From Acinetobacter sp. Ac_5812 (GTDB taxonomy: Bacteria > Pseudomonadota > Gammaproteobacteria > Pseudomonadales > Moraxellaceae): 64,000 nucleotides of DNA. The stretch spans positions 634 to 64,633 of the forward strand of contig NZ_LXUK01000006.1 of NCBI RefSeq assembly GCF_013072695.1, written 5' to 3'. Shown here in pieces: positions 7,981 through 17,799 of the stretch (the first letter of the stretch is position 1; each line of letters begins with the position of its first letter). A program made the position numbers and the translations under genes. The notes below the pieces were generated by a model. The model had not been told where the DNA came from, did no database searches, and saw only the letters and a list, made by a program, of their open reading frames with translations.

Positions 7981-9279
7981 TTAAGTTTTTGCTTTAATTT
8001 TTTGTACAAATACGGCATTGCCACCCACAGCAGGGAGTACATCATGATAAGGCAGGCTGCGCATTGCTCTTAATAAGAATGGGGCCTTCTCATCGACTTT
8101 CATTGCGCTGGTCATGGTCAATAAGGTTCCTTGATTAAGTGAACTTAACTGCATTTTTCCTTTAATAAAACGTAGGTCACCGCCATTGGCATAAAAATTA
8201 TTTTCATCTGTTTGCGGATAATTAAAACGTAATTTAAATGCAAACGGTATATTGATGACACCAAGGCCAACATTGACTTTAATATCTGCATCCTGCCCTT
8301 GATTTTGAATAGGAGAGGCGATTACTTTTTTAATCTGCCGAGGGAATAATTCTTGGTAGGCCAATGGACTCAGCCATTTTTGTAAGGGTTGAGTTGGTTG
8401 TTTATAAAATTGATAGGTGGTGGTAAAACGCATGGATTCTCGGCCATGGGTATAGAGCATACTGGTCGGTGCATGAAGGATACTGACAGGTTGCTGAGTC
8501 GATTGGATGAGTTGTGTGATTTTATTGAGTTGAGCAGCATTCAACTGCGGATTCGGCATTTGTCCTGCATTCAGTGGTACCAAATTAGGCTTAATAAAAC
8601 GGGTTCTTAGGGATTCTAAAATAAATGCATTACTACTACTTGGAATTCCGAGTTTTACCTCAGGAATGGCATTGAGAATTTTCTTAACAATAAATCCTTT
8701 GGGCTGATTCAAATCGCCCCATTGGGTCAAGGTGACTAAAGTACGGTTTTCGTCCAGTGCAAACCATTCAAATTTTCCGACACCGTAGGGAATCGGCGCA
8801 TCAATCACCAAGCTGGCAATACTATTTGACTTAATCTGGTGTTGTAGCGTGACGTCTTCATTAAAGTTGAGTACGGGAATTGGGGTCGGAATCGAGACCC
8901 GATATTTCATTTGTACCGTATTGCCAGACTGTTCTAACGTCTTCGCCGATTTGAGGGTTGGGAATAACCCGACATAGTGGTTGAAATCGGTTAGTGTTTT
9001 GGCCACTTGTTGGGCATTGACGGGAACAATGATTGCGGCTGAGTTAAAACTGACACTGGGTTGGGGATTACTTTTCAACGTCGGTACGGCCGTTTTGGTC
9101 GCAGGATGACCATAAATAAAAATATTGTTTTGGGTATAACTGGCCAAGAGCTGAGGATTATTCTGAAAAGGTTGTAAAGCACTTGGAATATTGTCCGTCC
9201 AAGGCAAGATTTGCGCAAAACAGCTTTGTGTGAGCCCCAATAACAGGCAGGGCAAGATTAGACCATTTAAATAAGCCAT
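7981..9279 (-). CDS. Secreted SRPBCC/START-like lipid-binding protein
   Basis: This 432-residue protein has a signal peptide (MAYLNGLILPCLLLGLTQSC, cleavage after FA). I place the start at 9279 because AAAGGA lies 5 nt before this ATG; an upstream in-frame ATG at 9315 has no such site and would hide the signal peptide. The first mature half (about residues 75-230) has the pattern of a polyketide cyclase/START-like helix-grip domain (FNHYVGLFPTLKSAKTLEQS). A second part with a similar helix-grip flavour follows (about 260-425), so it may be a tandem domain. The ligand and role are unknown; such proteins usually bind lipids or other hydrophobic molecules in the periplasm. It stands alone, convergent to the tRNA. 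Confidence 0.75.
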   Translation of the reverse strand: MAYLNGLILPCLLLGLTQSCFAQILPWTDNIPSALQPFQNNPQLLASYTQNNIFIYGHPATKTAVPTLKSNPQPSVSFNSAAIIVPVNAQQVAKTLTDFNHYVGLFPTLKSAKTLEQSGNTVQMKYRVSIPTPIPVLNFNEDVTLQHQIKSNSIASLVIDAPIPYGVGKFEWFALDENRTLVTLTQWGDLNQPKGFIVKKILNAIPEVKLGIPSSSNAFILESLRTRFIKPNLVPLNAGQMPNPQLNAAQLNKITQLIQSTQQPVSILHAPTSMLYTHGRESMRFTTTYQFYKQPTQPLQKWLSPLAYQELFPRQIKKVIASPIQNQGQDADIKVNVGLGVINIPFAFKLRFNYPQTDENNFYANGGDLRFIKGKMQLSSLNQGTLLTMTSAMKVDEKAPFLLRAMRSLPYHDVLPAVGGNAVFVQKIKAKT

Positions 9280-9437
9280 CACATTCCTTTGATTTTTATC
9301 CGTGATTTCATTCAATGACTTGATCCTCTGAGTTGAGCGATCAATACTGCTTATTAATAATTTTTTTTATGCATGAAAAATAGTCGTATTGTGTAAAACC
9401 CGCTCAAGTGGATGTCTGGAGCGGGGCTAGGCAAAGT

Positions 9438-10226
9438 TTATTGTTCAGCCAATAAGCTTTTACGGCGATAAACAAACAAGATGGCACCCAGTGGTAGCGC
9501 AATTTGCAAAATAATTGGACTATAGACTGTTTGCTGGAAGTAACCTGCACCTAAGACCAAGAAGCTCAGCATTTGAAAAGCATAGCTGCCATCGGTCCAA
9601 TTCAGTGAAAATTGCATAAAGCCAAAGCAAATAAAAATTAACCACACCCATTTTCTTTTTTGCATAGGGGTTCTTATGCATAAAATAAAGGCATAAATGC
9701 AAAACAGTGGAATCGCAATGGCCAGAATCAACACGACATAATGCAGTAGACTTTTTCCTGCAAATGTAAAGCCATGCAGGGCTTGGACAGAATGCTCAAT
9801 CGGTTCAACATGGATGCCAATAATACGGATTTGATCGGACTGTTTACTGAGCACAATTTTATTCATCAGCCACTGATCTGCAAATTCATATTCAAAGGTT
9901 AATTGATAGGTGACGACATCTTTAAATAAGCTTTTGTTGGCTGCAATTAACTTGATATTTTTAACGGGTTCAGCCGGAAATAAGCCAGCCATTTGGATCA
10001 AAGTGCTATGGGTGGATTCATCTTGCAGTTCCGGACTGAGATATTTCTCAACGGCTGCATAGTTTTTATTGCTGAGTTGATTAAACATATCTTCAGCAAA
10101 AGCCTTTTCTTGTGGCGGTTCTATCTTTTCAAGGAATGATTGTTGGCTACAGGCACTGAGCGTGATCAAAAGACCTAAAATAAACAGTAACGATTTGAAC
10201 TGTTGTTGCATCTTCATCATTTTCAT
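9438..10226 (-). CDS. Lipoprotein with C-terminal membrane segments, unknown function
   Basis: This is a 262-residue protein. The N-terminal signal ends in a lipobox LSAC with Cys26. A soluble part (about residues 35-155, DMFNQLSNKNYAAVEKYLSP) resembles small helix/sheet domains that assess protein or solute load, but I cannot name the family. Residues 161-255 hold about four hydrophobic segments, an odd combination for a lipoprotein. The N-terminus has several Met (MKMMKM), so the exact start is uncertain. It stands alone between a minus-strand and a plus-strand gene. Function unknown. Confidence 0.65.
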   Translation of the reverse strand: MKMMKMQQQFKSLLFILGLLITLSACSQQSFLEKIEPPQEKAFAEDMFNQLSNKNYAAVEKYLSPELQDESTHSTLIQMAGLFPAEPVKNIKLIAANKSLFKDVVTYQLTFEYEFADQWLMNKIVLSKQSDQIRIIGIHVEPIEHSVQALHGFTFAGKSLLHYVVLILAIAIPLFCIYAFILCIRTPMQKRKWVWLIFICFGFMQFSLNWTDGSYAFQMLSFLVLGAGYFQQTVYSPIILQIALPLGAILFVYRRKSLLAEQ

Positions 10227-10390
10227 ACTGTTAAATTCATCTATAAAATTAAATTGATATAAAAGGGCAAGCCCAAAAGAGAAAAAACATCACATTTAAA
10301 TTTTGTATTAAATCGCGATAAATGTGATTTCCCATTAAATCATTTATGTTCTAATAGGTCAGTTTTTTTTCAAATGTTAGAAATCTAAAA

Positions 10391-10888
10391 ATGTCTGAAC
10401 AACGTCCAAGTGTATCGGTGCGCTATTATTTGAATTTAGAAGAATCACAAGATGGTTTTGCTTTGGTCACTTTTGGCAAAAAAACCTTTAGCCGCTTTTT
10501 AACCCCCGTGATCAGCATTGCGATTATTTTGTGGGGAATTTATTTAGGCTTTTCTGATGTTGGGCGTTATTACGTTGCACTGGGTGCTTTTTTTCTGGTG
10601 ATGCAAGCCGTTATGCGCTATTGGTTGTTGCCAATGTTGTTTAAGCGCCAATTTGTACGCTATCAGTTTGGTAAAAGTGAACAGGGAATTGACCTTTACC
10701 AAGATCACTTTGAACTGTATGCCGCAGGCAAAAAACAAAGTGCACAATATGCCGAAGTCCAATCGTTTGCGATTGGCAAGTTGACTTATATGTTAGAGCT
10801 GAAAAGCCATACCGTGGTGATCGTACCCAAACGTGCATTTAGTGATGTAGCAGATCAAACAAAATTTGAAAATAGTTTTAAGAAGTAA
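10391..10888 (+). CDS. YcxB-like membrane protein
   Basis: A 165-residue protein with two adjacent membrane segments (about residues 36-52 and 57-78). A cytoplasmic C-terminal domain follows (about 95-160: GIDLYQDHFELYAAGKKQSA ... VIVPKRAF). The layout and the conserved IVPKRAF-type motif match the YcxB-like family, whose function is unknown. The shine-dalgarno is weak. The FAH-family gene follows after 33 nt and may be co-transcribed. Confidence 0.7.
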   Translation: MSEQRPSVSVRYYLNLEESQDGFALVTFGKKTFSRFLTPVISIAIILWGIYLGFSDVGRYYVALGAFFLVMQAVMRYWLLPMLFKRQFVRYQFGKSEQGIDLYQDHFELYAAGKKQSAQYAEVQSFAIGKLTYMLELKSHTVVIVPKRAFSDVADQTKFENSFKK

Positions 10889-10921
10889 CTTTATCGACGG
10901 TTGAAAGAACAAGGAGTTTTC

Positions 10922-11563
10922 ATGAGTACACGTCCTTCAAAAATTGTGTGTGTCGGTCGAAATTATGCTGAACATGCCAAGGAATTAGGCAATGCCATTC
11001 CTGACCGTGCGTTGTTATTTATTAAGCCACCGAGCAGTATTGGCTCTTTAGCTCAAGGCGTGAGCTGGAATCAGGCTTTGGGTGAGTGTCATTATGAATG
11101 CGAAATTTGTTTGCAAATTGCCCATCCATTATCACAGGAAACCGATCCAGCCAAAGCCCTAGAAGCAATCGGTGCGGTAACTTTGGGCCTAGATTTGACC
11201 CTACGCGATTTGCAGGGTGATTTAAAATCCAAAGGTGAGCCGTGGGAACGTGCCAAAGCCTTTGATGGTGCCTGTATTTTGGCGGACTGGATTGAAGCAG
11301 ACGAAATTGGTGACTTGCAAGAGCTAGAGCTAATTTTGAATATCAATGGGGTAGACCGTCAGCATGGTTTTAGCAAAGATATGATCTTCGACATTGGCAC
11401 TTTATTGGTTGAAATTAATCAATCCTTTAGCCTAGAAGCGGGTGATGTGATTATGACAGGCACCCCCGCAGGCGTGGGGGCATTACGTGCCAATGATCAA
11501 TTGACTATGAAATTGATTACTCAGTCAGGCGAATATGATTGGGATACCTTTGTCAAAGCCTAA
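10922..11563 (+). CDS. Fumarylacetoacetate hydrolase family protein
   Basis: This 213-residue protein starts at the ATG at 10922, which has AAGGAG 5 nt upstream; an in-frame TTG at 10901 is unlikely. It shows the FAH fold core: KIVCVGRNYAEHAKELGN, FIKPPSS, the metal-binding ECHYECEICLQI, the GLDLTLRD segment and the C-terminal GDVIMTGTPAGVGAL. The glutamates of YECEI are the expected Mg2+ ligands. Its size fits the short YcgM/FAHD1 acylpyruvase or oxaloacetate decarboxylase type rather than true fumarylacetoacetase. It probably cleaves a C-C bond in a small beta-diketo acid. A strong terminator follows. Confidence 0.85.
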   Translation: MSTRPSKIVCVGRNYAEHAKELGNAIPDRALLFIKPPSSIGSLAQGVSWNQALGECHYECEICLQIAHPLSQETDPAKALEAIGAVTLGLDLTLRDLQGDLKSKGEPWERAKAFDGACILADWIEADEIGDLQELELILNINGVDRQHGFSKDMIFDIGTLLVEINQSFSLEAGDVIMTGTPAGVGALRANDQLTMKLITQSGEYDWDTFVKA

Positions 11564-11578
11564 GTTGAAATAAAAGGG

Positions 11579-11611
11579 TGGTGCTGTTCTGAAGAGCAGC
11601 GCCATTTTTTT
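11579..11611 (+). terminator. Terminator of the FAH-family gene
   Basis: An 11-bp stem TGGTGCTGTTC/GAGCAGCGCCA with G-U pairs and a TGAA loop is followed by T7. Confidence 0.85.
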
Positions 11612-11670
11612 ATATCTAAAAACATGATTTTCTGTTGAGTCCAATCTTCGTTAAGGTATTGATCGCAAAC

Positions 11671-12471
11671 TTAACTGCCTTGATACAGCTTACGAAACTG
11701 GTCTGGGGTGAAATGCATCCAGCGTTTAAACATATAAATAAATGCCGATGAACTGGCATAGCCCAAGTCTAGCGCAATACTTTCAATGGTTTTACCCTGA
11801 TTTAACATCGACATCGCTTTCATGACTTTAAGACGTTGCCGCCATTCATGTAGAGACATTCCCAATTCTTTTTGGCTATAACGGGCAAGCGTGCGTTCGG
11901 TCATATTGATCATCTGTGCAAGCTGTTCCAGTGTGCTGTTATCGGCAGGAAATTCATGTAAATGCGTCAATATTTTCGCCAGTGCAGGATGCTCGGTGGT
12001 TGGTAAATAACTGCCCACCAACTCTGCATGAGTCAGTGAATCGAGCAAAACTTGCAGCAAGCGTAAATATTCTGGATCCTGTTCGGCAAAGGGATGCTTA
12101 TGAATATGTTCAAGCAACGCAGATACTAAGGGCGCGGACAGTAAGATACCTGCCTGTTGCGGCATGTTGTGACAGAGTGATTCATGCACGTACAGGGTGC
12201 AATGCGTCACCTCATTGCGATTGATACCACTGTGTTGTAAATGCGGTGGTAGCCAAATCCCATAAGGTGGTGGGGTTAAGTAATGAATTTGCTCAATATT
12301 GACTTCTAACACACCATCAAAAGCATAGATAAATTCTCCCCAAGCGTGTGCGTGTTGTGGGTAAAACGTCTCTGCAGGTGCGTCCCGAATCTGAAGCCAT
12401 AAGGGCGCAGGAATATCGTTGTAGGTCGGGATTGGCTGAAAATCTTGAATCCGTTGTGCTGATTTTTTCAT
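11671..12471 (-). CDS. AraC-family regulator with cupin sensor domain
   Basis: This 266-residue protein has an N-terminal cupin-like domain (FYPQHAHAWGEFIYAFDGVL, about residues 35-90). The C-terminal AraC double helix-turn-helix covers about 165-262 (ERTLARYSQKELGMSLHEWR ... SIALDLGYASSSAFIYMFKR). It is divergent from an EamA transporter, with 107 bp between the two start codons, so it is probably the transporter's regulator and its own. The effector is unknown. A paralogous arrangement occurs at 54949-56907. Confidence 0.88.
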   Translation of the reverse strand: MKKSAQRIQDFQPIPTYNDIPAPLWLQIRDAPAETFYPQHAHAWGEFIYAFDGVLEVNIEQIHYLTPPPYGIWLPPHLQHSGINRNEVTHCTLYVHESLCHNMPQQAGILLSAPLVSALLEHIHKHPFAEQDPEYLRLLQVLLDSLTHAELVGSYLPTTEHPALAKILTHLHEFPADNSTLEQLAQMINMTERTLARYSQKELGMSLHEWRQRLKVMKAMSMLNQGKTIESIALDLGYASSSAFIYMFKRWMHFTPDQFRKLYQGS

Positions 12472-12578
12472 AACATGAGAATTGCCTGAAAATACGCATC
12501 TATTGTCGTAATTTCACTATATCATGAAAATAAGACAGTCTTATATTGGTGCTCAAATCATAAAATCAGGAGCGCGCA

Positions 12579-13484
12579 ATGGATGAGCGTAAAGCATTAG
12601 ATGCAACGGCATCGGGTCTGATGATCGTACTGTGTATGATCTGGGGACTACAACAAGTCATTTTAAAAATGGCAGCTCCTGATATTTCGCCCTTAATGCA
12701 AATCGCGCTGCGTTCGGGCCTTGCCGCCATACTGCTTTTACCCTTACTTTACCTCGATAAAACCAGTCAACTTTTCAATCGTCAGAATTTAAAAGCAGGT
12801 GCACTGGTCGCTTTTCTATTTTCTTTAGAATTTTTTTTATTGGCACAAGCTTTACAGCTAACCTCGGCTTCACATGCCGTGGTGCTGCTGTATACCGCAC
12901 CGATTTTTGTCGCCTTGGGCTTACATTGGAAACTTCCTTCAGAGCGTCTCAGTCTGTTGCAATGGACAGGTATCGGGATTGCCTTTTTAGGGATCGTGGT
13001 GACGTTCTTACGCACGACCTCAGGAGCATCGATTGCGGATCAACAGATGTTGTGGGGGGACTTACTGGCTTTGGCTGGCAGTATTGCTTGGGCAGCAACC
13101 ACCATTACCGTACGTTTATCCTCACTTGCACAAGCGGCGGTGACTCAAACGCTGTTTTATCAATTGGCTGGTAGTTTTGTATTATTATTTGGCACTGCGA
13201 TTGTTTTGGGACAAGCGACGATTCACTTTACTCCATTGGTGATGGGCAGTCTGGCTTTTCATACCTTGGTGGTTTCTTTCGCCAGTTTCTTGGCGTGGTT
13301 CTGGTTGCTACGAAATTATTTAGCCTCCCGTTTGGGCGTCTTTTCCTTCCTGACTCCCTTATTTGGGATGGCTTTTGGTGTCTGGTTATTGGGTGAAAAA
13401 ATTGAACTGAATTTTGTGATTGGTTCTGCGTTGGTCTTGCTTGGCATTGTGGTGGTGAGTTTACAGGGCTGGTTAAGGAAATAA
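12579..13484 (+). CDS. EamA/DMT-family transporter
   Basis: This 301-residue inner-membrane protein has ten predicted hydrophobic segments in two EamA repeats (about residues 12-145 and 158-295). AGGAG lies 7 nt before the ATG. The typical second-repeat signatures LAGSIAWAATTITVRL and FLTPLFGMAFGVWLLGEKIE are present. Members export amino acids or related metabolites, but the substrate cannot be read from sequence. It is divergent from an AraC regulator that likely controls it. Confidence 0.88.
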   Translation: MDERKALDATASGLMIVLCMIWGLQQVILKMAAPDISPLMQIALRSGLAAILLLPLLYLDKTSQLFNRQNLKAGALVAFLFSLEFFLLAQALQLTSASHAVVLLYTAPIFVALGLHWKLPSERLSLLQWTGIGIAFLGIVVTFLRTTSGASIADQQMLWGDLLALAGSIAWAATTITVRLSSLAQAAVTQTLFYQLAGSFVLLFGTAIVLGQATIHFTPLVMGSLAFHTLVVSFASFLAWFWLLRNYLASRLGVFSFLTPLFGMAFGVWLLGEKIELNFVIGSALVLLGIVVVSLQGWLRK

Positions 13485-13509
13485 AAAAGACCTCGAAAGA
13501 GGTCTTTTT
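13484..13509. terminator. Bidirectional terminator
   Basis: A perfect 11-bp stem AAAAAGACCTC/GAGGTCTTTTT with a GAAA loop lies between the convergent EamA and BrkB genes. Confidence 0.92.
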
Positions 13510-13511
13510 GC

Positions 13512-14762
13512 TTACTTCTGTTCAAACAGGGTGGAGAGTGGAATGGAAAGCTTGGCTGCTAAGTAATCATTACTTTCAACCAAAGAAGGGCCGAGTCGTT
13601 CCATCCATTCATCATCCTGATGGATATGCTCAACATCTGGACGTAACGGGAGTGGATAAGGTAGAGCTGTGAAGAAACTCCAGAAATCCACTTGAGCCAG
13701 ATTACGGACCAACACATATTCGTCTTTATCCGTGCGCATAATCAGGTTCTGGGCTTCCAGTTGCAAGATAAAAGATGGTAAGCGACCGAGTTCACCTCGA
13801 CCAATAATATTTAACAACTCTTTTTCACTGACACTCTGTCCGATTTGCTGTTTTTTATAAAATAATTCCAGAATATCCAGCATCATTAATATTGGATGAC
13901 GCTTTTGTTCTTTACCTGAATGGAAGGCGGTGAGTGCATAACTGATTTCCACGCCTAATAAGATAATGTTCCAAGACAAATATATCCACAGCAGGAAAAT
14001 CGGTACCGCTGCAAAGGCACCATACACGATTTCATAACTGGTGAAGTTGCTCATCACCCAACCAAAAAAGCGTTTTAAAACCTCAAAGACTGTCGCACTA
14101 AAGCAAGCTGCGATGAAGGCAGAAAAAACAGGCACAGTTCGATTGGGAATGGTCCAATATAAAATGAAGAAACCGACAATGGTTAATAAAAATGAAATCA
14201 ACCACAGAATAAAAGCACCATCGAGTTGATAACCCGCAAAGTTATTACTGAGTACATTGATAGAGGCGACGGTCGAAGAGAGGACAAAGGCACTGCCTAG
14301 AACGATAGGTCCTAATGAAATAATGGTCCAATAACGCATAAATCCGACTAAACCTGTGCGCGTCTCTTTCACTCGCCAAATCCGATTAAATACATTTTCA
14401 ATCGAGGTCAGCATCAGCACAGTGGTGACAAACAGGAACAGCACACCAATAATGGTCAGGTTACTGGATTTTTCGGTAAAGGCATTGAGGGCCTTGTCAA
14501 AAGCAATGGTGCTTTTTGGTAGAAAGTTACTGTAGATCAACTGTTGTAGTTGCTGTCTGGCGGGTTCTAAAGCTTTAATCGAGGAGATAATCACTAAAAA
14601 AACCGTCAGCATCGGTACCACTGCAAACAGGGTGGTATAGGTTAAACCACCTGCTTGTTCCCGACAGCGATCGGCTTCAAAACGTCGTAACACAAATACA
14701 ATAAATTGAAACCATGTTTCCTCTAAAAAAGGCAGTTTTTTTAGATAACGATTTAAGATCAT
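13512..14762 (-). CDS. YihY/BrkB-family inner-membrane protein
   Basis: This 416-residue protein has about six membrane segments in residues 30-290 and a soluble C-terminal winged-helix-like tail. The family signatures AGGLTYTTLFAVVPMLTVFL, FNRIWRVKE and YGAFAAVPIFLLWIYLSW are present. YihY proteins were once called RNase BN, which is now known to be wrong; their real role in the envelope is unclear. It is monocistronic and convergent with the EamA gene. Confidence 0.88.
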   Translation of the reverse strand: MILNRYLKKLPFLEETWFQFIVFVLRRFEADRCREQAGGLTYTTLFAVVPMLTVFLVIISSIKALEPARQQLQQLIYSNFLPKSTIAFDKALNAFTEKSSNLTIIGVLFLFVTTVLMLTSIENVFNRIWRVKETRTGLVGFMRYWTIISLGPIVLGSAFVLSSTVASINVLSNNFAGYQLDGAFILWLISFLLTIVGFFILYWTIPNRTVPVFSAFIAACFSATVFEVLKRFFGWVMSNFTSYEIVYGAFAAVPIFLLWIYLSWNIILLGVEISYALTAFHSGKEQKRHPILMMLDILELFYKKQQIGQSVSEKELLNIIGRGELGRLPSFILQLEAQNLIMRTDKDEYVLVRNLAQVDFWSFFTALPYPLPLRPDVEHIHQDDEWMERLGPSLVESNDYLAAKLSIPLSTLFEQK

Positions 14763-14776
14763 GGGTTCTATCCTAG

Positions 14777-15846
<1,070 letters not shown>

Positions 15847-15921
15847 CGACTCTCTCCTGAAAGGAATAGAATCAATATACGCTGTTTTTGAAAGATTGAT
15901 AAATAGCTTAAATTATTGGCC

Positions 15922-15944
15922 TAAAAAAGGGAGCATTCGCTCCC
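15922..15944 (-). terminator. Terminator of lgt
   Basis: The stem GGGAGC/GCTCCC with an ATTC or GAAT loop is followed on the minus strand by T6. It lies 8 nt past the lgt stop. Confidence 0.88.
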
Positions 15945-15951
15945 ATTTTTA

Positions 15952-16764
15952 TTATTTCTTTAACTGCCAGTCATAGATGTTTTTACGGTAAGCGTACCAG
16001 ATCATCCACAGACCAATAATAATCATTGGGAAGCTGAGAATCTGGCCTTTGGTCATCCAGCCAAATAAAATGTAGCCTTGGTCTGCATCGGGTTCGCGGA
16101 AGAATTCCATAAAGAAGCGAGCAATACCATAGCCGACAAGGAATAGAGCTGAAACGGCCATACGCGGACGAGGTTTAGAGCTAAACCACCACAATACGAT
16201 AAAGAGGATCAAACCTTCACACAGTGCTTGATAGATTTGTGAGGGATGGCGCACCAAACCGAGTGGATCTGTTGGGAAAATCATTCCAAATGGATAGCTC
16301 GGGTCTTGTACAGGACGGCCATATAGCTCACCACCAATAAAGTTACCAAAGCGACCAAACATCAAGCCTGTTGGTACACAGGGTGCAATAAAGTCCAAGG
16401 TCTGGAACCATGTTTTTTGGTATTTTTTACACCAAAACAGCATCGCAATCATCACACCGAGGAAGCCGCCGTGGAAGCTCATGCCTCCAGTCCAGACTTG
16501 GAATAACCACAATGGATTTTCTAAAAATTTACCAAATTCGTAGAACAACACATAGCCGACACGGCCACCGAGCACAACACCCAACGCGCCGTAGAAGACC
16601 AGATCTGACACCATGTCACCTGTCCAGCCATCACGTTGTTTAGCGCGATACGATGCTAAACCCCATGCGCATAGAAAAGCCAGAAGATACATCAGCCCGT
16701 ACCAGTGCACTTTGACTGGTCCTAAGCTCAGCGCAACTGGATCAATATTTGGATAGGTCAGCAT
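15952..16764 (-). CDS. lgt: Prolipoprotein diacylglyceryl transferase
   Basis: This 270-residue inner-membrane enzyme transfers diacylglycerol from phosphatidylglycerol to the lipobox Cys of prolipoproteins. Seven membrane segments are expected. The Lgt signature is visible (GRFGNFIGGELYGRP, with the essential Arg and Asn), as are the HGGFLG motif and LRHPSQIYQ. The length is normal. It is transcribed alone. Several lipoproteins in this window are likely substrates (9438, 17800 and 51893 genes). Confidence 0.97.
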   Translation of the reverse strand: MLTYPNIDPVALSLGPVKVHWYGLMYLLAFLCAWGLASYRAKQRDGWTGDMVSDLVFYGALGVVLGGRVGYVLFYEFGKFLENPLWLFQVWTGGMSFHGGFLGVMIAMLFWCKKYQKTWFQTLDFIAPCVPTGLMFGRFGNFIGGELYGRPVQDPSYPFGMIFPTDPLGLVRHPSQIYQALCEGLILFIVLWWFSSKPRPRMAVSALFLVGYGIARFFMEFFREPDADQGYILFGWMTKGQILSFPMIIIGLWMIWYAYRKNIYDWQLKK

Positions 16765-16874
16765 CGCTGCTCCTCAATTTTATATTTTGAGCAGATTGTA
16801 GCGGAATGATGTGAAAAATGTTGTACATTCAATGTGAAAGATCAATGTCCCAAAACGTGGGAGAAAAAGGACTT

Positions 16875-17657
16875 ATGTGTATTGTCGCTTTTGCATGGCA
16901 GGTGTTGGATGAAATGCCGCTGTGTTTAATTTCAAATCGGGATGAGTTTTATCATCGACCAAGTGCTGCCTTGCATGCATGGCAAAACAGCAGCATTGTG
17001 GCAGGACAGGACTTGCAGTCTGGCGGGACGTGGATGGGCGTGACAGCATCAGGACGTTGGGCGATTGTCACCAATTTCCGTAATGGCCGCGATCAAAAAA
17101 GTTATACGACTTCTCGCGGGTATCTAATTCAATCTTTTTTGGAAAGTGATTTAGCCCCGATTCGTTTTGCTCAGCAATTGGAACAACAGCAACAGGAGTA
17201 TGCGGGCTTTAATTTGTTTGTTGGAGATACTGAGCAAGCCGTTTATATGAGTAACCGAGGTGAAGCCCCACAAGTGCTTGCCAATGGCGTTTATGTGGTC
17301 TCAAATGGATTAATGTCAGAAGATTGGGAAAAAACCAGACATTTGCGTAAACGCTTTACTCAAGAGTTTTTACCGATGTTGCAGCAACCACAAATTGCAG
17401 AATCAGCAATCGATGCCGCCGCTTGGGATATTTTGGAAGATGAGCGTAAAGTCATCGCCAATCTGTTACCCGATACGGGAATCAATCCAGAGATGGAAGC
17501 CTTATTGTCGTCCACCTTTATTCAAAGTCCAATTTATGGGACACGATGCTCTAATTTTTTAAGATTGACGGACGCCGAATGGCAATGGCTAGAGAAATCT
17601 CAACAGGGAGAACAGCAGGGACAGGTGATTGATCTACACGTTAATTTGAATCTTTGA
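16875..17657 (+). CDS. NRDE/TANGO2-family protein
   Basis: This 260-residue protein starts at ATG 16875 (AAAAAGG upstream), so that it begins MCIVAFAW as is typical for the family. An upstream ATG at 16818 would mask this conserved N-terminus. The family motif SNRDEFY is at about residues 21-27, followed by GGTWMGV and NFRNG. Cys2 is conserved and could act as an N-terminal nucleophile, as in Ntn hydrolases. TANGO2 relatives are linked to haem or lipid handling, but no reaction is settled. It precedes the phosphatase genes but is separated from them by their own promoter. Confidence 0.85.
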   Translation: MCIVAFAWQVLDEMPLCLISNRDEFYHRPSAALHAWQNSSIVAGQDLQSGGTWMGVTASGRWAIVTNFRNGRDQKSYTTSRGYLIQSFLESDLAPIRFAQQLEQQQQEYAGFNLFVGDTEQAVYMSNRGEAPQVLANGVYVVSNGLMSEDWEKTRHLRKRFTQEFLPMLQQPQIAESAIDAAAWDILEDERKVIANLLPDTGINPEMEALLSSTFIQSPIYGTRCSNFLRLTDAEWQWLEKSQQGEQQGQVIDLHVNLNL

Positions 17658-17709
17658 GTTGATATGTTATAACATAATTATCTATATAAAACAACAAGAT
17701 GAAATAATA

Positions 17710-17738
17710 CTGTCATCAAGGTGACATAAAAGGGTCAC
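17710..17738 (+). promoter_or_regulatory. Pho box (three half-sites) of the phoA operon
   Basis: Three 7-bp half-sites recur at 11-bp intervals: CTGTCAT (17710), GTGACAT (17721) and GGGTCAC (17732). The -10 TATGGT at 17749-17754 begins 10 nt after the last one. This is the geometry of PhoB-activated promoters in E. coli. Confidence 0.7.
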
Positions 17739-17748
17739 CCAGCATTGT

Positions 17749-17754
17749 TATGGT
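17749..17754 (+). promoter_or_regulatory. -10 box of the phoA operon
   Basis: TATGGT lies 10 nt downstream of the Pho box, which takes the place of the -35 element. It is 45 nt before the start codon at 17800. Confidence 0.5.
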
Positions 17755-17799
17755 GTAGCCAATCAAGTTACGTCCAAACAATACATCTGGGGATATTCT

